Notes under the pieces: model-generated
Databases searched by the model: none
What the model saw: the letters and a program-made list of their open reading frames with translations, nothing else
Told to the model about the DNA's origin: nothing
Assembly: GCA_902488455.1 (NCBI GenBank)
Contig: CABTWG010000041.1
Location: 1-10,722, forward strand
Direction: 5' to 3'
Length of the DNA: 10,722 nt
Origin: an uncultured Peptoniphilus sp.
GTDB lineage: Bacteria > Bacillota > Clostridia > Tissierellales > Peptoniphilaceae
Shown here: one piece after another, positions 5,384-10,722 of the stretch
How positions within the stretch are numbered: position 1 is the stretch's first letter
Layout of the letters: the number at the start of each line of letters is the position of its first letter
Made by a program: the position numbers and the translations under genes

Positions 5384-6505
5384 TTATTTATTTAGTTTTG
5401 CTTCAAGTGCTGCAATTCTATCTTTAAGAGTTTGAACTTCTGATTTAAGAGCGTCTACTTCAGTCTTACGAGAAACTTCTGTAAGTTCTCTGTATTCTTT
5501 CATCATAGCTTCAGCCTCTTCTTTGAATGAATTAACAGCTTCAAGTGTTGTTTCAACAAGTTTGTTAAGTTGTTCTTGATCTTTAAGCTTGTCGATGTTT
5601 TTCTTGTACATATTGTTTAAATACTTATAGAAATCTTCGAAGGATTTGTTTTCTTTAAGTGCATCGAAGTCAGCCTTCATTTCTTCTATAGTATCTTCAG
5701 TCGCTTTTTTAAGAATTTCATATACTGCGTCGTTATAATTTCCTAATTTTTTAGCGTAATCTACATATTCTTTTAGATATTTTCTTTGGAGTTTAACTAT
5801 TTCTTCTGTAGCTTTAGAATTATCTAGATTTTCGTAAGCGTCTAGTGAAGAGTTCATTCTACTATCTAAATCTTCTAGGAATTTAACCATTAGAGCTGGT
5901 CTTTGTTTCATAGCTTCAAGATAGTAATCTTTCATATCTCCACTTGTAACTTGCCAAGGGCTTAATATTTCCTTAAAAGCAGCATTTTTTGAGTTTGCAT
6001 CTTCTAAAGATTTTTCAAATTCCCCTTTTAAAGCTTCAGGTAAATATTTAAATACATTTTCTTCAAGATATGAGATAGAAAGATCTTTGTATTTTTCAAG
6101 GGACTTTTCAAAGTTTTCCTTTGCAAGTTCTGGAGTTTTGTAGATATCTTTGTAGAGATCATAAGCTCTCATATAAGAATCAAAACTGTCTCTATAATTC
6201 TTGAAAAATTCTTCTGGGCTCTTTAAATATTCTCCAAAATCTAAAAAGTTCATATTGGATAGATTTTCAACGTATCTATCATAGTAATCGCCTAACATTG
6301 GATTAATAGCCTTTAAGTTTTCTTTAACTTTCTCATTATCAAAGTATTTACTAACAAAATCTTCTTGGAATTTCTTAGTGTTTTCTGCATAAGATTTAAA
6401 AAAATTGTCGTCAAAGAAATTGTGTTCATTTGCAAAGAAACTCAACCCCATTTTTTCTAACATTTCGCTTTGTTTTTTGAATAAATCTTCATAAAAATTG
6501 TTCAT
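5384..6505 (-). CDS. PhaE-like / phasin-like coiled-coil protein, orphan of PHA synthase
   Basis: This 373-aa, highly charged, helical, cysteine-free protein has no signal peptide or membrane segment. The layout fits PhaE, the non-catalytic subunit of class III polyhydroxyalkanoate synthase. Aromatic, helical N-terminal repeats (FLDFGEYLKSPEEF at 87-100) lead to a core with SFEDFYKYLNNMYKKNI (288-304). The C-terminus has KTEVDALKSEVQTL (347-360), like the TxxEVDxLhrrl tail of PhaE, with a heptad pattern V350-L353-V357-L360-I364-L367-L371. PhaE normally stabilises PhaC and may coat granules, but no phaC is here and the gene has its own promoter and terminator. I chose ATG 6505 (AAGGAGGT at 6517-6510) because the upstream in-frame ATG at 6544 precedes the likely transcription start. 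A generic phasin or other cytoplasmic scaffold is the alternative. Confidence 0.65.
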   Translation of the reverse strand: MNNFYEDLFKKQSEMLEKMGLSFFANEHNFFDDNFFKSYAENTKKFQEDFVSKYFDNEKVKENLKAINPMLGDYYDRYVENLSNMNFLDFGEYLKSPEEFFKNYRDSFDSYMRAYDLYKDIYKTPELAKENFEKSLEKYKDLSISYLEENVFKYLPEALKGEFEKSLEDANSKNAAFKEILSPWQVTSGDMKDYYLEAMKQRPALMVKFLEDLDSRMNSSLDAYENLDNSKATEEIVKLQRKYLKEYVDYAKKLGNYNDAVYEILKKATEDTIEEMKADFDALKENKSFEDFYKYLNNMYKKNIDKLKDQEQLNKLVETTLEAVNSFKEEAEAMMKEYRELTEVSRKTEVDALKSEVQTLKDRIAALEAKLNK

Positions 6506-6534
6506 AGCTACCTCCTTTTCTTCAATGTAACTAT

Positions 6535-6563
6535 ATTCTATCACATTAGTATATAAATGTCAT
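6535..6563 (-). promoter_or_regulatory. Promoter of the PhaE-like gene
   Basis: The minus strand has ATGACA (6563-6558, five of six), a 17-nt spacer, and TAGAAT (6540-6535, five of six) preceded by TGA, an extended -10. Transcription would start near 6528, giving a short leader of about 23 nt with AAGGAGGT. This is the clearest promoter on the minus strand. Confidence 0.72.
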
Positions 6564-6681
6564 TTATAAAATAAAAATATGCAAGGTTCCCCCTGCACAC
6601 TTTATTATTAAAAAAAGAATGAATTAATTATATTTTAACATATTAAAACGATTATTCAATACTATGTAAAATAATTTTTGT

Positions 6682-6710
6682 AAAAAAAAAGCGACTTACA
6701 TCAAGTCGCT
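6682..6710 (-). terminator. Rho-independent terminator overlapping the stop codon of the pRiA4b-like gene
   Basis: On the minus strand, AGCGACTT (6710-6703) and AAGTCGCT (6697-6690) form an 8-bp stem around a 5-nt loop, followed by eight T (6689-6682). The last codons, Ser-Asp-Leu-Met, make the 5' arm and loop, and the TAA (6698-6696) lies at the junction of the loop and the 3' arm. Confidence 0.93.
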
Positions 6711-7328
6711 AAAGATATCAAAACTAAAATCAGAACTATCTGATGAGTCATCTAACTCGTCTTCTTCATCAAAGAGCAATTCTAAATTTTCAAAATTTTC
6801 ATTTATTTCTGAGATAGGAATGATATTCTCCAAATAATTTTCTCCAATCCATTCTACAGTTTTTTCATAATCATTAGAGTTTTTATCGTTTAGAATATTT
6901 AAAATATCTAAATATTCTCCTTCACCTTCACAGGATTCAATAGGTTCTTTACCAGTTGAATTTAAAAGTTCTGCATCTTTTTTATAATCATAGATGACAT
7001 CAGTAACTTCTATATCAAATACAAACGGAGTGTCGTCTCCATAAATCATGACAAACTTGCTTCCTCTGTCTAGCAAATCTTCACATATAGAATCTCTGTC
7101 AGATTTAAAATTAATTCCCATTGTCTTAGTAATAGAGATTCTTGAATCAACGATTTCTATGCTTTCTTTTTCGATAAAGTATGTGATGGTCTTTGTGCCG
7201 GTCCAGTTAAGACATGTCATTATTACTTTTGAAAGGTTATGGAAACTAAAATCTCCTCTTGCCACAAAATTCCTAGATATATTTAAATCATTAGATCTGA
7301 GCTTCAAATTATATTCAAAAACTTTCAT
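6696..7328 (-). CDS. Divergent plasmid pRiA4b ORF-3-like protein, function unknown
   Basis: This 210-aa protein is soluble and without signal peptide. The first half follows the pRiA4b ORF-3 pattern: an opening strand FEYNLKLRSNDLNISRNFVARG (4-25, described in part), then FSFHNLSKVIMTCLNWTGT (27-45), corresponding to the family's LaeLHrvIqaamGW segment. GSKFVMIYGDDTPFVFDIEV (89-108) aligns with the kFxYxYDfGDdW block, but the YDFGDxW signature is degraded to MIYGDDTPF. KEPIESCEGEGEYLDILNIL (127-146) matches the PPEDCGGxxGYexll element. An acidic tail (187-209) is rich in Asp, Glu and Ser. The family is found on plasmids, transposons and chromosomes and has no assigned activity. AGGAGGT (7339-7333) precedes the ATG. 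It is transcribed alone, divergently from the xpaC-like gene. Confidence 0.65.
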   Translation of the reverse strand: MKVFEYNLKLRSNDLNISRNFVARGDFSFHNLSKVIMTCLNWTGTKTITYFIEKESIEIVDSRISITKTMGINFKSDRDSICEDLLDRGSKFVMIYGDDTPFVFDIEVTDVIYDYKKDAELLNSTGKEPIESCEGEGEYLDILNILNDKNSNDYEKTVEWIGENYLENIIPISEINENFENLELLFDEEDELDDSSDSSDFSFDIFSDLM

Positions 7329-7351
7329 ATTTACCTCCTGTACTTAAAATT

Positions 7352-7362
7352 ATTATATCACA
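7352..7362 (-). promoter_or_regulatory. Extended -10 promoter of the pRiA4b-like gene
   Basis: The minus strand reads TGTGATATAAT, a perfect TATAAT (7357-7352) with TGA before it. The -35 at the right spacing (TATTAT, 7380-7375) is poor, so the extended -10 probably carries recognition. The same TGTGATA-AAT core occurs in the promoter of the neighbouring PhaE-like gene (6545-6535). Confidence 0.6.
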
Positions 7363-7395
7363 TAGAAAAATTTTATAATATTTATAAAAAATACG

Positions 7396-7408
7396 TAAAC
7401 ATCGTTTA
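7396..7408. repeat. Small inverted repeat in the divergent promoter region
   Basis: TAAAC-ATC-GTTTA is a perfect 5-bp inverted repeat midway between the two divergent transcription units. It could be a regulator site, but short AT-rich repeats like this arise easily by chance. Confidence 0.2.
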
Positions 7409-7456
7409 AAAATTTTATGAGTATTTTGAAAATATTGTTAAAACTAGTTATGAATG

Positions 7457-7473
7457 CCACTTTGTGGTAAAAT
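7457..7473 (+). promoter_or_regulatory. Extended -10 promoter and symmetric site before the xpaC-telA-xpt operon
   Basis: TGG-TAAAAT (7465-7473) is an extended -10 (five of six). The -35 (TAGTTA, 7445-7450) is weak. The inverted repeat CCAC-TTT-GTGG (7457-7467) abuts the -10 hexamer, where a repressor would block polymerase. The start would be near 7480, leaving an almost minimal leader with TAGGTGA (7479-7485) as ribosome site. This would make translation depend on a very short 5' end. Confidence 0.45.
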
Positions 7474-7489
7474 TTAAGTAGGTGATTAA

Positions 7490-8635
7490 ATGAAAAAATA
7501 TAGGGCATCGATTAGAGATATAGTTAATTCTATAGATGAAGAAAACAATAACAAAGATTCGAAAGAATATATAAACGAAATTAATAAAAAGATTGATGAT
7601 GGAGATTACTCAGATATTTCAACCCTTGTTCAGAAATCTGTGGACACTGCAATAGAAGGAGTAAGAGGCTCCATAAATTATATTTTAAATTCATATAAAA
7701 ATAAAAAGGATCTACCTCCAGCAAGAACGGAGAAATACGCTGTGCAAAATCCATCTTTAAAAACAGCGGCAGGATTTGCAAAATGGACTGGCTATACGTT
7801 TATGTTCACAGGAGTTACTATGATGTTTGGTTTTTTTGAAGAACCTAGTTTGGCAATTGGAGCAGTAACATCATTTGCAGCTGGATTTGTAATGGAAATA
7901 TGGGGCAAATTTGCAAAAGAAAGAGTGTTAAGATATAAGAAATACCTTCGTGAATTTGGAAATAAGACTGTGGTAACCATAGACGATCTAAGCTTGTGTG
8001 CAGCTGTTGAACCAGAGATAGTTGTAAAAGATCTAAACTACTTCATAAGGAAAGATTACTTCAAAGAAGCTAGACTTGTGGAAAATAATTCCATATTAAT
8101 TTTGGATAAAAACACCTATGAAGTCTACAAAAATAATTATAGAGATGTCTACAAAGTAGATGCGAAAGAAGCTGATAATAATTTAGGAGAAGGAAAGGTA
8201 GATTCGATTTTGGAAATTGGAAAGAGCTATGTTACAGAAATCGCCACCTACTTACCAAACTTATCAGAGGCTATAAAGAATGATGTAACGAGACTTCTAT
8301 CAATAGTGAGAGAAATATTTAATCAAGTGAAGAAGGATCCGACAAAGGCAGATGAGCTTTCAAAGTTTATGGACTACTATCTTCCAACGACGGTTTCACT
8401 TTTGAAAAGATATATAGAGTTTAGTGAGTCAGAAGTTGCAACTGAATCACAAAGAAACGCAATGAATGAGATAGAGAAGACAATAAAAACGATAGACGAC
8501 GCTTTTTTAAAGCTATTAAACGAAATGTATGGAAATGTTGCAATGGATATAAATTCAGACATAACTGTACTTACAACCATGCTTAAGCGTGAAGGGCTTT
8601 TAGATAATGATTTTAAAGGAGAAATAAATGGATAA
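7490..8635 (+). CDS. XpaC-like membrane protein (5-bromo-4-chloroindolyl phosphate hydrolysis family)
   Basis: This 381-aa protein has a polar N-terminus (1-95) containing VQKSVDTAIEGVRGSINYIL (47-66). Two close hydrophobic segments follow (about 98-117 and 119-138) with a tight FFEEPS turn, then a basic segment (KERVLRYKKYLREFG). A compact domain, TIDDLSLCAAVEPEIVVKDL and onward (163-206), looks winged-helix-like. A long helical C-terminal region runs from 225 to 381. This layout, and the adjacency to TelA, match XpaC (Halogen_Hydrol family). The name comes from a colony phenotype on an indolyl phosphate dye, and real hydrolase activity has not been shown as far as I know. It overlaps telA by 8 bp, so the two products are probably made together and may interact at the membrane. 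Confidence 0.82.
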   Translation: MKKYRASIRDIVNSIDEENNNKDSKEYINEINKKIDDGDYSDISTLVQKSVDTAIEGVRGSINYILNSYKNKKDLPPARTEKYAVQNPSLKTAAGFAKWTGYTFMFTGVTMMFGFFEEPSLAIGAVTSFAAGFVMEIWGKFAKERVLRYKKYLREFGNKTVVTIDDLSLCAAVEPEIVVKDLNYFIRKDYFKEARLVENNSILILDKNTYEVYKNNYRDVYKVDAKEADNNLGEGKVDSILEIGKSYVTEIATYLPNLSEAIKNDVTRLLSIVREIFNQVKKDPTKADELSKFMDYYLPTTVSLLKRYIEFSESEVATESQRNAMNEIEKTIKTIDDAFLKLLNEMYGNVAMDINSDITVLTTMLKREGLLDNDFKGEING

Positions 8636-9764
8636 CGAAATTAAATTAACCTTGGACGGAAACGAAGAACAGAATGAACCAGTTCTTGAAATTTCAAAGC
8701 TAGATGAATCTATAGAAAAAGTAAAACCAGAAGTAAAACTAACAGAAGAAGAACAAAAGATGGTAGATGAATTTTCTAAAAAGATAGATTTAAAAAACTC
8801 TAACCAGGTTCTTCAATATGGAGCAGGTGCTCAATCTAAGATAGCAGGCTTTTCTGAAAAGACTTTAAACACAGTTAGGACTAAAGATTTAGGAGAAGTG
8901 GGAGATCTACTTTCAGATGTGGTTTCAGAACTTAAAAATTTTGAAATAGATGAAAAAGAAAAGGGAATCACAGCATTTTTTAAGAAGAATACAAATAAAA
9001 TTATGAATCTTAAAAATAAATATGAAAAGGCAGAAACTAATGTAGAAACCATTTCAAAGGTGCTAGAAAATCATCAAGTGCAACTTCTAAAAGATATCGC
9101 AAACCTAGACCAAATGTATGATCTAAACAAGAATTACTACAAAGAAATTTCAATGTATATCTTAGCAGGCAAGCAAAAATTAGAAGAAGCAAGGAATACT
9201 GAACTACCAGCGCTTATAGAAAAGGCAAGTGCTTCAAACCTACCTACAGATGCACAAGAATTAAGCGATTTTCAATCATCAATCGATAGATTTGACAAAA
9301 AAATCCATGACCTTGATCTAACTAGGACAGTAGCTTTACAAATGGCTCCTCAAATTAGGATGATTCAAGCATCAAACACTGTAATGGTTGAGAAGATCCA
9401 ATCTACAATTGTAAATACTATTCCACTCTGGAAATCACAAATGGTACTTGCACTTTCAGCGGCTCACACAGGACAAGCAGCTAAGGCGACAAAGGATGTG
9501 ACAAACCTAACTAATGAACTTTTAAAGAAAAACGCAGACAATTTAAAGATGGCTACAGTGGAAACTGCAAGAGAAGCAGAAAGATCAGTAGTAGATATAG
9601 AAACTCTAAAACACACCAACGAACAGCTTATTTCTGCTCTATCTGAAGTTAGGGACATCCAAATAGAAGGTCGTGCTAAGAGAAGAGAAGCTGAAATGGA
9701 AATGGTAAAACTTGAAAGCGATCTAAAGAAATCACTAATCGAAATAGCTACAAAGGAAAAGTAA
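8628..9764 (+). CDS. telA: TelA family toxic-anion resistance protein
   Basis: This 378-aa, almost entirely alpha-helical cytosolic protein has strong family signatures: GAGAQSKIAGFSEKTL (65-80), LKDIANLDQMYDLNKNYY (154-171), VALQMAPQIRMIQASN (235-250) and STIVNTIPLWKSQMVLAL (259-276). The C-terminus is a charged coiled-coil-like helix (330-377). TelA homologues are linked to tellurite and cell-envelope stress tolerance, and in Firmicutes they recur beside XpaC (xpaC-yaaN in Bacillus). The molecular action is unsettled. AAAGGAGAA (8615-8623) inside the end of the upstream gene is its ribosome site, and the 8-bp overlap implies coupling. xpt starts 6 nt after its stop. Confidence 0.95.
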   Translation: MDNEIKLTLDGNEEQNEPVLEISKLDESIEKVKPEVKLTEEEQKMVDEFSKKIDLKNSNQVLQYGAGAQSKIAGFSEKTLNTVRTKDLGEVGDLLSDVVSELKNFEIDEKEKGITAFFKKNTNKIMNLKNKYEKAETNVETISKVLENHQVQLLKDIANLDQMYDLNKNYYKEISMYILAGKQKLEEARNTELPALIEKASASNLPTDAQELSDFQSSIDRFDKKIHDLDLTRTVALQMAPQIRMIQASNTVMVEKIQSTIVNTIPLWKSQMVLALSAAHTGQAAKATKDVTNLTNELLKKNADNLKMATVETAREAERSVVDIETLKHTNEQLISALSEVRDIQIEGRAKRREAEMEMVKLESDLKKSLIEIATKEK

Positions 9765-9770
9765 AATATA

Positions 9771-10349
9771 ATGAAATTACTTGAAGAAAGAATTACAAAA
9801 GACGGGAAAATCTTAGATGATGGAAAAATTATAAAGGTGGATTCATTTTTAAACCATCAACTTGACATACCATTTTTGGAAAAATTAGGGGACGAAATGT
9901 ACGCCCATTTTCTAGGCAAAAAAGTAAACAAGATTCTTACAATAGAGGCATCTGGCATTGCACTTGCAACTGTAGTGTCACAAAGCTTTAATGGAATTCC
10001 TGTAGTCTTTGCAAAGAAACAAAAGACAAAAAATATAGGAGACGATGTCTACACATCAGAAGTTAAGTCCTACACATCTGGCAAAGAATATACGATTACA
10101 GTTTCAAAAGAATTTTTAAATGAAGACGATAGACTTTTAATAATCGACGATTTCTTGGCTGAAGGACAAGCTCTAAGAGGACTTATCGATATTTCAAACA
10201 AGGCTTCTGCCCACATTTGTGGTCTTTCTGTTGCAGTTGAAAAGGGATTTCAAGGTGGAGGAGACGGCTTAAGAGAAGATGGATTTGATCTACTTTCTCT
10301 AGCGATAATTGAGTCCGCAAAAGATAATAAAATAGAATTTAGGAGATAG
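9771..10349 (+). CDS. xpt: Xanthine phosphoribosyltransferase
   Basis: Xpt converts xanthine and PRPP to XMP in purine salvage. At 192 aa it is full length. It has the N-terminal LLEERITKDGKIL, the DSFLNHQLDIPF segment (24-35), the EASGIALA loop (59-66), AKKQKTKN (81-88) and SYTSGKEYTI (100-109). The PRPP-binding loop LLIIDDFLAEGQAL (122-135) carries its acidic pair, and EKGFQGGG is at 157-164. Unlike Bacillus, where a guanine riboswitch controls xpt-pbuX, there are only 6 nt between telA and this gene, so no purine riboswitch can be present. It depends on the upstream promoter. AAAGGA (9754-9759) is a somewhat distant ribosome site. A nitroreductase gene starts 2 nt after its stop. Confidence 0.97.
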   Translation: MKLLEERITKDGKILDDGKIIKVDSFLNHQLDIPFLEKLGDEMYAHFLGKKVNKILTIEASGIALATVVSQSFNGIPVVFAKKQKTKNIGDDVYTSEVKSYTSGKEYTITVSKEFLNEDDRLLIIDDFLAEGQALRGLIDISNKASAHICGLSVAVEKGFQGGGDGLREDGFDLLSLAIIESAKDNKIEFRR

Positions 10350-10351
10350 AA

Positions 10352-10722
10352 ATGAAATTTAACGAACTTGCGAAAAATAGAAGATCAATTAGAAAATTCA
10401 CAGGAGAAAAAGTATCTAACGAAGATATTGAAACTATACTAGAAACAACACTTACATCTCCAGCAGCATGCAATAGAGATTCTGTTCACTACTATGTATT
10501 CCAAGACGAAAAATCTCTTGAAAAACTTTCGAAGCTAAAGCCATCAGGAGCAGATTTTTTAAGAGAATGTGATGTGGCAATAATGATTCTTGGAGATAAG
10601 GAACTTTCACCTGGAACATATTTTCAAGATGAATGTATAGCGGCTACAATTATGCAGCTTCAAGTACATGATATGGGATTAGGTTCATGTTGGGTAAATA
10701 TCGTATGCCGTCTTCTGCTTGA
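10352..10722 (+). CDS. Nitroreductase-family FMN oxidoreductase, 3' truncated by contig end
   Basis: The first 116-117 residues of a nitroreductase-fold protein are present. The start MKFNELAKNRRSIRKF has the Arg-rich FMN-phosphate contact (R10, R11, R14). TSPAACNRDSVHYYVF (35-50) corresponds to the family's PSxxNxQPW-xxV strand. DVAIMILGD (74-82) and the helix leading to HDMGLGSCWVN (106-116) follow. Such enzymes reduce quinones, nitro compounds or flavins with NAD(P)H; the specific substrate is unknown. The ATG follows TAGGAGA (10340-10346), which overlaps the xpt stop region, so it is fourth in the xpaC-telA-xpt transcript. Residues from about 117 on (VCRLLL) are encoded by apparent sequencing-adapter bases (10701-10721) and should not be treated as real protein. 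Roughly a third of the gene is missing. Confidence 0.9.
   Translation, partial: MKFNELAKNRRSIRKFTGEKVSNEDIETILETTLTSPAACNRDSVHYYVFQDEKSLEKLSKLKPSGADFLRECDVAIMILGDKELSPGTYFQDECIAATIMQLQVHDMGLGSCWVNIVCRLLL
10701..10722 (+). other. Illumina adapter contamination at the contig end
   Basis: The bases CGTATGCCGTCTTCTGCTTG (10702-10721), preceded by T, match the 3' end of the Illumina P7/index adapter as I know it. The final base is A, as expected for read-through past the adapter end. The stretch is GC-richer than the surrounding gene and gives an implausible nitroreductase sequence. Genuine genomic sequence most likely ends at 10700. Confidence 0.93.

Noticed and set aside
6506..6544. Upstream ATG adding 13 residues to the PhaE-like protein
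   Set aside because: It lies upstream of the predicted transcription start (near 6528) and has no ribosome site, whereas ATG 6505 follows AAGGAGGT.
6578..6602. GC-rich patch GCAAGGTTCCCCCTGCACAC as a possible tRNA or small RNA remnant
   Set aside because: It gives only an imperfect short hairpin, with no cloverleaf arms, no anticodon and no flanking promoter or terminator of its own.
9765..9770. Purine riboswitch before xpt, as in Bacillus
   Set aside because: Only 6 nt separate telA and xpt, so there is no room for an aptamer.
1..10722. CRISPR arrays, tRNA or rRNA genes, prophage or toxin-antitoxin modules
   Set aside because: I looked for spaced direct repeats, cloverleaf or rRNA motifs and phage or toxin-like small gene pairs and saw none.

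Overview
The window looks like a complete or nearly complete contig from a draft genome of a low-GC, anaerobic, Gram-positive bacterium. AT-rich codon use, strong AGGAGG ribosome sites, TTGACA/TATAAT-type promoters, an ECF thiamine S-component under a THI box, a pyrB-pyrI-pyrK-pyrD operon and an XpaC/TelA pair all fit Firmicutes. Tissierellia/Peptoniphilaceae (Anaerococcus, Peptoniphilus and relatives) is my best guess, but that placement is inference. Two signs suggest the window edges are assembly edges. The left edge lies inside what looks like an IS3/IS150-type insertion-sequence end (1-117), and the last ~21 bases (10701-10721) match the 3' end of the Illumina P7 adapter.

Layout. 1-117: probable IS terminus with two hairpins. 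157-1040 (minus strand): a glutaredoxin-like gene, then a TPP riboswitch, then thiT. 1041-1254: divergent promoters with two inverted repeats. 1255-2250 (plus): an LCP (LytR-CpsA-Psr) cell-wall ligase. 2273-5340 (plus): promoter, pyrB, pyrI, pyrK, pyrD and terminator, forming a tight operon with 1-nt to -8-nt junctions. 5352-6563 (minus): a self-contained unit of promoter, PhaE/phasin-like coiled-coil protein and terminator. 6681-7380 (minus): another single-gene unit, a divergent pRiA4b-like protein with a terminator that overlaps its stop codon. 7457-10722 (plus): promoter, XpaC-like membrane protein, TelA, xanthine phosphoribosyltransferase, and a nitroreductase cut by the contig end.

How the genes work together. 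PyrB and PyrI form allosteric aspartate transcarbamoylase, and PyrD and PyrK form the NAD-linked class 1B dihydroorotate dehydrogenase, so one transcript makes two heteromeric enzymes of UMP synthesis. ThiT supplies thiamine under TPP feedback. XpaC and TelA are a recurrent pair implicated in envelope or toxic-anion stress, here co-transcribed with purine salvage (Xpt). No wholly new multi-gene system is evident. The items most worth checking are the orphan PhaE-like gene without a PHA synthase, the TPP translational switch architecture, the missing binding-site histidine in ThiT, the terminator-in-stop-codon arrangement, and the adapter contamination.
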